A stretch of DNA of 64,000 nt. Origin: JBBTQS01 sp964627055 (GTDB lineage: Bacteria > Patescibacteriota > Patescibacteriia > Magasanikbacterales > JBBTQS01). Shown here piece by piece: positions 8,305 through 15,572 of this stretch. The position numbers and the translations under genes were made by a program. Positions within the stretch are counted from its first letter, which is position 1. Each line of letters starts with the position of its first letter. The DNA is taken from NCBI GenBank assembly GCA_964627055.1, contig CAZVGV010000004.1:1-64000 (forward strand). The letters run 5' to 3'. The notes beneath the pieces were generated by a model. That model ran no database searches, had not been told where the DNA came from, and worked only from the letters and a program-made list of their open reading frames with translations.

Positions 8305-8706
8305 ATGATGAAAGCAATGAAGACATGCCCGAATGTTGGGTTGTTCCTCATTCGTCTCGCGGTGGCGATGGTGTTTTTGTACGCAGGTATCAATAAGCTC
8401 ATGGCAGGCGGAGAAGCTGGCGGAGCGATGTTTGCCTCGATGGGCATCACGATGGCTCCAGCGTTCTGGTTCTGGGTTGTAGCACTCGTTGAGACCCTTG
8501 GTGGTGCAGCAATTCTTCTTGGACTGTGGACGAGCATTGCGGGGTATCTACTCGCGTTCATTATGCTCGTTGCAATTTTGCTTGTGCACTGGAGCGCAGG
8601 ATTCGGTGGCCCTATGGGCGTACAGTATCCACTCGTAATGCTCCTTGCATCCTTGGGGGTTGCGATGCTTGAACCAGGCACTTGGTCAGTCGGTAAGAAA
8701 AAGTAA
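8305..8706 (+). CDS. DoxX family membrane protein
   Basis: This 133-aa protein has four predicted membrane helices. It starts around the DoxX motif LFLIRLAVAMVFLYAGINKLM, and the later segments FWVVALVETLGGAAILLGLW and AFIMLVAILLVHW match the DoxX family. DoxX proteins are small membrane oxidoreductase-associated proteins with a poorly known role, often placed next to redox genes. The gene lies 28 nt after bcp and is terminated by the strong hairpin at 8715-8744. The start at ATG 8305 (MMKAMK) is chosen; there is no Shine-Dalgarno site. A second DoxX protein is at 20949. Confidence 0.85.
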   Translation: MMKAMKTCPNVGLFLIRLAVAMVFLYAGINKLMAGGEAGGAMFASMGITMAPAFWFWVVALVETLGGAAILLGLWTSIAGYLLAFIMLVAILLVHWSAGFGGPMGVQYPLVMLLASLGVAMLEPGTWSVGKKK

Positions 8707-8714
8707 CACAAAAC

Positions 8715-8744
8715 AAAAAAGCCCCGCATATGCGGGGCTTTTTT
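8715..8744. terminator. Bidirectional terminator
   Basis: An A6 tract, a GC-rich stem (GCCCCGCA 8721-8728 with TGCGGGGC 8731-8738) and a T6 tract serve both the DoxX gene and the convergent HAD gene. Confidence 0.9.
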
Positions 8745-8748
8745 GTTG

Positions 8749-9384
8749 CTACTGCAATATAAGGGGGTAGAATTCTTCGTGTGATGGAATAAAATGGTCT
8801 GGATGCATCAATCGTAGTTGTGCCTCGCTGTGGTAGCCTGTGCCAATGGCAATCGTGCCATATCCTGCAAGCTTGCCGTAGTGCATGTCATGTGTCATGT
8901 CTCCGGTATAGTATGCCTCGGTCTGAGGGTCAGAAACGTAGATGCTTGCAACATCGCGTAGCGCGCCGTCCTTTGCTCGGCATCCGCCGATGACAAAGTC
9001 GAGCAGTTCGCGAACGCCGTACTTTTCTGCTTCAGCATCGAGACTTTCTTGTGGATGGGCGCTGATGATACCAACCACCTTGTTCGCCTCGCGCAGTGCG
9101 CGTAGGAGCGCGGGTACTGCAGGGTACATGTGTGGCTCAATTCCTTCTGCTTGTACTTCTGCGAAGATCGTGCGGAAATCAGCTAGGATCTGCTCGGCAT
9201 CGAGACGAGGCTCTGCTTGTTGGAAATGATCTACGACATTCCCAACAGAGTGAAGTAGCCACTCTTCGTACGAAACCGAAGGAAGTCCATAGCGTTCGCG
9301 CATGCGAACATTGGTCTGATACACTGGTGGACGATCGTCACTAAGTGTTCCGCTCCAGTCGAAGGCAAAGAGTGTGCGAGGCAT
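8749..9384 (-). CDS. HAD family hydrolase, phosphoglycolate-phosphatase-like
   Basis: This 211-aa protein has HAD motif I FDWSGTL at residues 8-14, motif II GIISAHP, a lysine in GGCRAKDGAL and motif IV YYTGDMTHDM, with a four-helix-type cap in between. The order matches the Gph/PGP-like HAD subfamily. The unusual feature is DxS instead of DxD in motif I: Asp9 (nucleophile) is kept, but the acid/base Asp is replaced by Ser11. HAD members with small residues there (phosphonatase has DxA) use altered chemistry, so the activity may not be a plain phosphomonoesterase. It is convergent with the DoxX gene. The substrate is unknown. Confidence 0.82.
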   Translation of the reverse strand: MPRTLFAFDWSGTLSDDRPPVYQTNVRMRERYGLPSVSYEEWLLHSVGNVVDHFQQAEPRLDAEQILADFRTIFAEVQAEGIEPHMYPAVPALLRALREANKVVGIISAHPQESLDAEAEKYGVRELLDFVIGGCRAKDGALRDVASIYVSDPQTEAYYTGDMTHDMHYGKLAGYGTIAIGTGYHSEAQLRLMHPDHFIPSHEEFYPLILQ

Positions 9385-9387
9385 AGC

Positions 9388-9417
9388 GTGACAATGCTTG
9401 AATACTCAGAGTATACT
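9388..9417 (+). promoter_or_regulatory. Promoter of the VTT-domain and PGI/PMI genes
   Basis: A -35 box GTGACA (9388-9393), an 18-nt spacer and a -10 box TATACT (9412-9417) lie just upstream of the ATG at 9434. The 5' leader would be only about 10 nt. Confidence 0.5.
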
Positions 9418-9433
9418 GGTCATGACTTGAGCT

Positions 9434-10000
9434 ATGCAAGAAATACTTGGACAATTACAAAGTTGGATTGCTGGATTTGGACTACTTGCACCGCTATTCT
9501 TCATCGTCATTTTTGCTGTTGCAATGATGCTTTTCATGCTCTCGACACCCTTCTTCGTGATGGCAGGAGTACTCTTTGGTGCTGTGCAGGGGATTGCGTA
9601 TGTGATGATTGGTGGAATGATCGCTGCTGTGGCATCGTTTCTTGTGTCTCGACGATATGGTGCAGCACGGTTCGAGAAATTTTTGAAGCAACATGAGGCG
9701 CGATTGCTCACGCTTGAAGCTCGGTTGCTCGGGCGATACGGTTGGCTGACGATTATGGTCTTGCGTGTGCTACCCCTCATTCCGTTCCCAGTAATGAATT
9801 ATGGGTTGGGTCTCACGCGTGTTCGGTTCCAGCAATATTTGGTCGGAACATTCCTTGGAATTATACCTGCGGTTGTTGTGTATACGGCGTTTGGTGGGGC
9901 AGTGTTTTCGTTCGGGTTGTTAGGGATGCTTGGGACAGTAGGGGCGCTCGCGGTATTTCTTTTTGGTATTTCTTATCTTGCAAAGCGGTATGATGCATGA
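9434..10000 (+). CDS. TVP38/TMEM64 (DedA-like, VTT domain) membrane protein
   Basis: This 188-aa membrane protein carries the VTT (SNARE-associated Golgi protein) domain. It shows STPFFVMAGVLFGAVQG, the re-entrant signature region, then VASFLVSRRYGAARFEKFL, and LRVLPLIPFPVMNYGLGLTRVRF before the last helices. VTT/DedA proteins are linked to lipid or carrier flipping and membrane homeostasis in other bacteria. Here that is inferred from the family only. Its 3' end overlaps the start of the sugar isomerase gene by about 11 nt, indicating co-translation. A larger DedA-PAP2 fusion is encoded at 22735-24675. Confidence 0.88.
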   Translation: MQEILGQLQSWIAGFGLLAPLFFIVIFAVAMMLFMLSTPFFVMAGVLFGAVQGIAYVMIGGMIAAVASFLVSRRYGAARFEKFLKQHEARLLTLEARLLGRYGWLTIMVLRVLPLIPFPVMNYGLGLTRVRFQQYLVGTFLGIIPAVVVYTAFGGAVFSFGLLGMLGTVGALAVFLFGISYLAKRYDA

Positions 10001-10955
10001 GGCAATTCGCGCATTTCCTGGACAGTTCGCGTTCGAACCCACTGTGGTCCACGTGGAGCAGCTGTCCGTGTTCAAGAAGTTTGTGGTGCTGGGGATGGGT
10101 GGCTCGCAACAACCGTCGACGTTGTTGCATCGCATGGACCCGACAATTGATGTGATGCACCATCGTGAGTACGGACTCCCACAAGGAGTGGATCTTGCAG
10201 ATCGACTTATTATTGCAAGCTCCTACTCAGGTAACACGGAGGAAACGATCGACGGCGCGCGTGAAGCGTTGCGTCGTGGATTACCACTGGCAATCATTAC
10301 CACTGGTGGTGAGCTTCTGCGCATGGCACAAGAGCAACAGATTCCGCACGTGGTAATGCCAGCAACTGGCATTCAACCACGCTGTGCGCTGGGGTATTCG
10401 GTTCGAGCGCTCATGGCGGTGATGGGTCGCGCTGACTTGCTCGATGCAACACGCGCACTCGCGCAGACGCTCGACAGCACTCGTGCTGAATCGCTCGGCA
10501 CCACCGTCGCACAGTGGTGCAAGGATCGTGTGCCGGTGGTGTATGCATCTACGCGCAATGAAGCCATCGCCTATATTTGGAAAATCAAGTTCAACGAGAC
10601 CGGCAAGATTCCCGCGTTCTGCAATGTTGTGCCTGAGCTCAATCACAATGAAATGAATGGGTATGATGTCGCAGATTCGACGCGTGCGCTGAGCGCCAAC
10701 ACCGTGTTTATCTTTTTGCGTGACGCCACCGACGACGCGCGCATCATCCGGCGTATGGATGTGCAGCGCGATCTCTTGCGGGCCCGCGGGTTGAAAGTAG
10801 AGGAGTACGAGGTGACCGGCGCGACACCCACCGAGCAGATTTTTTCGACCATTCTGGTTGCTGACTGGGCTTGCCTGGCAATTGCACAGCGATATGGTCT
10901 CGAGCCTGAGGCAGTTGCACTCGTGGAGGAGTTCAAGCGGGCAATTGCGGCGTAG
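9990..10955 (+). CDS. Bifunctional phosphoglucose/phosphomannose isomerase
   Basis: This enzyme interconverts fructose-6-phosphate with glucose-6-phosphate or mannose-6-phosphate. The 322-aa protein has two SIS-type lobes. The first has FVVLGMGGSQQPS, ASSYSGNTEETI (phosphate-binding Ser/Thr cluster) and GIQPRCALGYS; the second has VYASTRNEAIAYIWKIKFNETGK and the catalytic Glu/His region PELNHNEMNGY. This matches the bac_PGI_PMI family. The start is ATG 9990 or 9993, overlapping the VTT gene. A single dual-use isomerase supplies hexose phosphates for the surface-sugar cluster that follows. No other hexose isomerase is seen in the window. Confidence 0.9.
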   Translation: MMHEAIRAFPGQFAFEPTVVHVEQLSVFKKFVVLGMGGSQQPSTLLHRMDPTIDVMHHREYGLPQGVDLADRLIIASSYSGNTEETIDGAREALRRGLPLAIITTGGELLRMAQEQQIPHVVMPATGIQPRCALGYSVRALMAVMGRADLLDATRALAQTLDSTRAESLGTTVAQWCKDRVPVVYASTRNEAIAYIWKIKFNETGKIPAFCNVVPELNHNEMNGYDVADSTRALSANTVFIFLRDATDDARIIRRMDVQRDLLRARGLKVEEYEVTGATPTEQIFSTILVADWACLAIAQRYGLEPEAVALVEEFKRAIAA

Positions 10956-11013
10956 CAGGCTTTTGGTCGAAAGAAACATATAAATTCTGTGATATTCAGC
11001 CGTTGATTTGAAC

Positions 11014-11056
11014 AGCCCGTCTTGATCTCCACCTACCGGTGAGATTGAGGCGGGCT
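11014..11056 (+). terminator. Long hairpin after the PGI/PMI gene
   Basis: A 16-bp stem with three G-U pairs (11014-11029 with 11041-11056) has an 11-nt loop and a weak T-rich tail (TTGTCATTTC). It is probably a terminator between the isomerase gene and ugd, though the tail is imperfect. Confidence 0.5.
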
Positions 11057-11106
11057 TTGTCATTTCTGGATGTTTTGTTACACTACTGAGGTATATCGCA
11101 ACGCCT

Positions 11107-12510
11107 ATGCAACTTGTATTTATTGGGTCTGGATTTGTGGGAACGACGACGGCAGCGGCCTGTGCCTCATTTGGCCACGACGTGCTGCTCTATGATATTA
11201 ACGACGCGCGCGTGGCGAGCCTCTCGTCGCGCAATCGGCGTACGATCGATGCCTGCCTCTTCGAGAATGGTCTGGCAGATCTGCTCATCGAACATGCAGA
11301 TCACATTACGTTCACCACGGATTACTCGATCGTAGAACGTACGCTTGACACGGCGGAGGCAATTTTTATTTGCGTACCAACGCCGTCGCGCGAAGATGGG
11401 AGTACCGAGATGTCGTACTACGAGTCTGCACTTAAGAAGTTGGCGGGCGCATTGGTGAAGCGCAATAGCGGCAAGCAAAAAAACCGCATCGTCGTGATCA
11501 ACAAGAGCACGGTGCCTGTAGACACTGCGCGCTTCACGCAGGAGCAGTTGGACAAGGCAGGTGTGAAGAATGTTGGCGTGGTTGCAAATCCTGAATTTCT
11601 TGTGGAAGGTCGCGCCATCGAAGGAAATATCCATCCATCGCGCATTGTAGTAGGTGCAACGACATCGAAGGACTTCGCCATCATGCGCCGCATGTATGCA
11701 CATTTCCAGGGCAACAAGGATATTCCGTATATTGAAGTGAATCCATTTGAAGCAGCAGCAGGGAAGTTGCTCGCGAATTACTTGCTCTTCTCGCGCCTGA
11801 TGCTTTGCTATGACGTAATGGGCCGCGTGAGTGAACAGTTCAATGATGTGACGTTCGAAGCCGTGCGCAAGATTGTGTGTTCTGATCCACGCATTGGGTT
11901 CTGGGGATTCTATGACAGTATTTACGCTGGCGGATCATGTCTGGAGAAAGATGCAAAGTCGCTCGCACATCAGTTGGAAGTTACGAAGGCGAATACCGAT
12001 CTCGTGCGTGCAAGCATTGAGAGCAACCATCGCCAACTCGAACTTTTCCTCGCGCGCGTGAAGAAATCCATTGCTGGAGGCGTGAAGGGCAATTCGATCG
12101 CTGTTCTTGGTCTTGCATTCAAGCGCGATACCAATGACATTCGCAATTCTGCAGGCCCGATGGTTGTTGAATATTTGCGTAGTCAAGGTGCGGCAGAGGT
12201 GCGTGTGTATGATCCGGGTGTTGATGCAGCGTCGCTGGCTGCATATGCAAAAGAATCCTCGAACAAGCGCACTACCGTTGTCCCATGCAAGAGCGCTGCA
12301 GAAGCAATGCGAGGGACGCAAGCAAGCGTAATCACTACAGACTGGCCTGAGTTCGCGAAATTGACGTCTGTGTTCTCGAAGACCGTGAAGGCACCGTACC
12401 TCATCGCAGACGGTCGTCGCATGATCGCGACTGATTACACCATGCTGACGAAGAAAGGATATACCGTACTTGCTGTCGGATCACCACTCTATCGACCAAC
12501 TACAAAATAA
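11107..12510 (+). CDS. ugd: UDP-glucose 6-dehydrogenase
   Basis: This enzyme oxidises UDP-glucose to UDP-glucuronate with two NAD+ molecules. The 467-aa length and motifs fit the UDP-glucose/GDP-mannose dehydrogenase family: Rossmann start VFIGSGFVGTTTAA at residue 4, IFICVPTPSREDGSTEMSY, NPEFLVEGRAI, the catalytic cysteine in YAGGSCLEKDAKSL, and the C-terminal domain beginning AVLGLAFKRDTNDIRNS. The gene sits 2 nt before an SDR epimerase and heads the surface-polysaccharide cluster. Its product is the substrate of the UDP-glucuronate decarboxylase-like protein at 17698, so UDP-xylose or a related pentose donor is a likely end product. UDP-glucose is favoured over GDP-mannose as substrate because of that neighbour. 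Confidence 0.88.
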   Translation: MQLVFIGSGFVGTTTAAACASFGHDVLLYDINDARVASLSSRNRRTIDACLFENGLADLLIEHADHITFTTDYSIVERTLDTAEAIFICVPTPSREDGSTEMSYYESALKKLAGALVKRNSGKQKNRIVVINKSTVPVDTARFTQEQLDKAGVKNVGVVANPEFLVEGRAIEGNIHPSRIVVGATTSKDFAIMRRMYAHFQGNKDIPYIEVNPFEAAAGKLLANYLLFSRLMLCYDVMGRVSEQFNDVTFEAVRKIVCSDPRIGFWGFYDSIYAGGSCLEKDAKSLAHQLEVTKANTDLVRASIESNHRQLELFLARVKKSIAGGVKGNSIAVLGLAFKRDTNDIRNSAGPMVVEYLRSQGAAEVRVYDPGVDAASLAAYAKESSNKRTTVVPCKSAAEAMRGTQASVITTDWPEFAKLTSVFSKTVKAPYLIADGRRMIATDYTMLTKKGYTVLAVGSPLYRPTTK

Positions 12511-12511
12511 T

Positions 12512-13417
12512 ATGGCAGTCTATCTCGTCACTGGTGGCGCAGGGTTCATTGGTTCGCACCTTGTAGAAGCACTTATTGGCGCAGGACACACCGTCCGCAT
12601 TATTGACAACCTGCTTACAAGTACGCGCGATACCGTGCATCCGCGTGCAGAATTTTTGCAATTGGATACACGTGACTTCCAGTCGATTCGTCACGCATTC
12701 GAAGGCGTTGATGGAGTGTTTCACATGGCGGCAGTTCCACGCGTACAAGAGTCGCTTGAGAATCCTATTGAGACGCACGAGCACAATCTCAATGCCACAC
12801 TCAATGTCTTTTTGGCTGCAAAGGAAGCGGGTGTGAAGCGTATTGTGTACTCTGCGAGTTGCGCGGTGTATGGTGAAGATGCTCCGAAGCCATCACCAGA
12901 AGATGTGCTTCCGGCACCGATGAGTCCATATGGCATCCAGAAGTACGTCGGTGAGTTGTATGCTCGCGTGTTCTCACTTGCGTATGGCATTGAGACGGTG
13001 AGTTTGCGGTACTTCAATGTGTACGGACCACGAATGTCTGAGATTGGTTCGTATGCATCGGTTATGTCCGTCTTTGTGCGCCAGAAACGCCAAGGTACTG
13101 CACTGACGATTACTGGCGACGGCACTCAGACGCGCGACTTCACGTACGTAACTGATGCGGTGCGTGCGAACATCATGGCGATGGAAAGCTCGCGAGTGGG
13201 CAAGGGTGAAGTTATCAATATTGCAGCAGGGCGTGCGATCAGCATGAATGAGCTTGCGCAGCTCTTTGGTGGCCCAGCAGAACACATTGCACCGCGCCTC
13301 GAACCGCACGATGCATGGGCAGATATTAGTCGCGCCCGAACCCTCCTCGATTGGGAGCCTCAGGTATCTGTTGAAGAGGGTGTGCGATACATCAAATCAT
13401 TTTACGGTATTGAGTAA
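12512..13417 (+). CDS. NAD-dependent sugar epimerase (extended SDR)
   Basis: This 301-aa nucleotide-sugar epimerase/dehydratase has TGGAGFIGSH as the NAD-binding motif (residues 6-15). The catalytic Ser is in VYSASCAVYGEDAP, and the Tyr-Lys pair is in YGIQKYVGE. YFNVYGPRM and GDGTQTRDFTYV complete the extended SDR pattern. The family includes UDP-glucose 4-epimerase and UDP-glucuronate or UDP-GlcNAc 4-epimerases. With ugd immediately upstream, a UDP-glucose or UDP-glucuronate 4-epimerase role is plausible, but the sequence alone does not decide. The ATG at 12512 is taken, since the frame extends upstream only through the end of ugd. Confidence 0.87.
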   Translation: MAVYLVTGGAGFIGSHLVEALIGAGHTVRIIDNLLTSTRDTVHPRAEFLQLDTRDFQSIRHAFEGVDGVFHMAAVPRVQESLENPIETHEHNLNATLNVFLAAKEAGVKRIVYSASCAVYGEDAPKPSPEDVLPAPMSPYGIQKYVGELYARVFSLAYGIETVSLRYFNVYGPRMSEIGSYASVMSVFVRQKRQGTALTITGDGTQTRDFTYVTDAVRANIMAMESSRVGKGEVINIAAGRAISMNELAQLFGGPAEHIAPRLEPHDAWADISRARTLLDWEPQVSVEEGVRYIKSFYGIE

Positions 13418-13424
13418 TGACGCT

Positions 13425-14132
13425 ATGACACGAACACGAACCATACAAATCATTGCCGCTGTCGCGGTTGTGGTGGCGCTCCTTGTTGGTGGATTCTTCG
13501 TCTACCGGAGCGAATGGAATCAGGAGCGCATGTTCCTTGCACACGTGGCCACTCGGTCTGCGGATGAACAGGCCGGAATGCAACAACTCATGCAGAGTGC
13601 TCGCGAGTGGGAAGCAAAGATTGAAACAGCAACAAATGCTGTTCCGTATGCGGAGGCGGCGCGATATTGGAAGTCCATCGGTGATGTATTCAATCTTGAG
13701 TATCCACGGCACCGAGCTATCTCGTTGTATGAGGCAGCATTGGATCAATTTGGTGACAATGCAACAGTGTATGCAGCAATTGGTGACACCTACAAGGCAC
13801 TCGAGTTATATTCAGAGGCTGAAGAACAGTATCAACGTGCCATTACAGTAGAACCGGGGCAGTTCACCCATTATTTGAAGCTTGCAACGCTCTATCGATA
13901 TCGCATGCAGGTACCCCCGCAGCAGGTTCTTGCGGTGTATGCAACTGCACTCGAGCGCTTGGTTATTGGATCACCAGACATCTACAAAGACCGCGCGCTC
14001 TATTACGAATCTTTGGGAAGCTATGCGGCTGCAGCAGAAGACTGGAAAGCAGTCATGCAGCTAGAGCCAACAAATCCTGGTGCGAAGGGTGAATACGAAC
14101 GTCTGCGGGCGCTTGTACAAGAAAAGAAGTAG
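13425..14132 (+). CDS. Membrane-anchored TPR protein
   Basis: This 235-aa protein has an N-terminal membrane anchor (RTIQIIAAVAVVVALLVGGFFVY, residues 5-27) and an exported or periplasmic-facing helical part. At least three tetratricopeptide-like repeats are visible, including ATVYAAIGDTYKALELYSEAEEQYQRAI followed by the canonical VEPG turn, and a final one ending MQLEPTNPGA. It starts 7 nt after the epimerase, so it belongs to the ugd operon. It converges with the glycosylphosphotransferase gene, 2 nt apart. A scaffolding role in polysaccharide export or assembly is an inference from position only. Confidence 0.8.
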   Translation: MTRTRTIQIIAAVAVVVALLVGGFFVYRSEWNQERMFLAHVATRSADEQAGMQQLMQSAREWEAKIETATNAVPYAEAARYWKSIGDVFNLEYPRHRAISLYEAALDQFGDNATVYAAIGDTYKALELYSEAEEQYQRAITVEPGQFTHYLKLATLYRYRMQVPPQQVLAVYATALERLVIGSPDIYKDRALYYESLGSYAAAAEDWKAVMQLEPTNPGAKGEYERLRALVQEKK

Positions 14133-14134
14133 TC

Positions 14135-15517
14135 CTAGAGACCTTTGCGACGGATCATCACGTTGATTGTTTTGAGGAAAATCGCGACATCGATCATGAT
14201 GGAGCGATTTTTGATGTAATAGAGATCGTATTGGAGTTTTACGAGCATCTCTTCAAATGACTTCGCGTACGGATAGTTGATCTGTGCCCAACCAGTAAGT
14301 CCTGGACGTACAATGTGGCGTACGGTGAAAAATGGCATGGAGTCTGTGATCTTTTCGACGAATTCAGGACGTTCAGGTCGTGGGCCGATGAGGGCCATTT
14401 CTCCCTTGAGGATATTCCATGCTTGCGGGAACTCGTCGATGCGGAATCTGCGCAGATAGTTACCGATAGGCGTGACGCGAGCGTCACCTTCTTGCGCGAA
14501 TTCAGGTGCACCAGTCTCTGCTGATCCGTCTGCAGCAAGTGCCTTCATGGTACGGAATTTGGCGATGGTGTAGCGCTTGCCATTCTTGCCGATGCGCACC
14601 TGGTGGATGAAGACTGGACCAGGACCAGACGCACGAATAAGTACTGCAAGGATTGGTGTGATTCCTGCGGTAATGATGAGTAGGATAACTGCGAAAATCG
14701 TGTCGAACACAATGCGGAAGCTGTCGTACATGCGGTGACGTGTGTGCAAGTTTTCCAAGAACCATGATTCAGAAAGTGAAACAATCGGTACGCGGCCAGT
14801 AATGTGTTCGTACAACGTTGCAATGTTGGTGATATCGAGGTTCCAGAAGATCAGCTCGTACAACTCTTGGGTGAGTGATCGTTGCTCGTGGATGTTAATC
14901 GCTAGGACTACGGTATCGATTTCATGTGCGGTGACAATAGCTCGAATGTGCTTGAGTGTAGTGTAGCGCTCAATACCAGCAATAGGACCACCAGCGTTTT
15001 CGGTAAGTTCAACAAGTGCCACGGGAAGATATCCCAGTTGTGGATTGCGACTGAAGACGCCAATCAGTTCTTCGACCTCAAGAGTACGACCTACGAAAAG
15101 TACACGGCGACGCAAGAGTCTCGGTGCAAGCACGTGGTTATACACCATGCGCCAGAGGGAGAAGAGTGCGCCGTAGAATCCGATGGTGATGAGAAGGTTT
15201 GTCTTTGGAGCAATGCTGAAAAACGGGGAGATGTAGAACACAGCAATCGCAACTGCTGTAGAGGCAATGAGTGCTTCGAAGAAGTGGCGGAAGAAAAGCA
15301 CATTATTCTTTGCACGCTGCACATCGTAGAGGCCGGTGATATACAAGATTCCGATCCACAACACAAAGATGAGTGAAAGCGGGCGCAAATGAATATCCCA
15401 CTGTGCGCCCCAGAGCTCCTGGCCGTAGCGAATAAGCAGCGTCAACGCGAGCGCTCCGTAGAGCACCACAAGATCACCAACAACTAGGAGAAACTTCTTG
15501 AAAAACGTTGCGTGCAT
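14135..15517 (-). CDS. Polyprenyl glycosylphosphotransferase (initiating sugar transferase)
   Basis: This enzyme transfers a sugar-1-phosphate to undecaprenyl phosphate, the first step of surface-glycan assembly. The 460-aa protein has four or five N-terminal membrane helices, a CoA-binding-like Rossmann middle (RRRVLFVGRTLEVEELIG), one further helix (IFAVILLIITAGITPILAVLI) and the bacterial sugar transferase domain. In that domain, FIHQVRIGKNGKRYTIAKFRTM, RRFRIDEFPQAWNILKGEM, LIGPRPERPEF and RPGLTGWAQINYPYA are diagnostic. The ATG at 15517 lies close to the divergent subtilase gene. It fits the neighbouring ugd, epimerase and GT genes. The sugar identity is unknown. Confidence 0.92.
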   Translation of the reverse strand: MHATFFKKFLLVVGDLVVLYGALALTLLIRYGQELWGAQWDIHLRPLSLIFVLWIGILYITGLYDVQRAKNNVLFFRHFFEALIASTAVAIAVFYISPFFSIAPKTNLLITIGFYGALFSLWRMVYNHVLAPRLLRRRVLFVGRTLEVEELIGVFSRNPQLGYLPVALVELTENAGGPIAGIERYTTLKHIRAIVTAHEIDTVVLAINIHEQRSLTQELYELIFWNLDITNIATLYEHITGRVPIVSLSESWFLENLHTRHRMYDSFRIVFDTIFAVILLIITAGITPILAVLIRASGPGPVFIHQVRIGKNGKRYTIAKFRTMKALAADGSAETGAPEFAQEGDARVTPIGNYLRRFRIDEFPQAWNILKGEMALIGPRPERPEFVEKITDSMPFFTVRHIVRPGLTGWAQINYPYAKSFEEMLVKLQYDLYYIKNRSIMIDVAIFLKTINVMIRRKGL

Positions 15518-15572
15518 AGAGGCGCAGCTAGAGAGTATGATACCCTAATGATATACGGTATCTTTGCAGCCT

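Noticed and set aside
13248..13424. N-terminal extension of the TPR protein from 13248
   Set aside because: It overlaps the end of the epimerase gene in another frame. ATG 13425 directly precedes a good membrane anchor.
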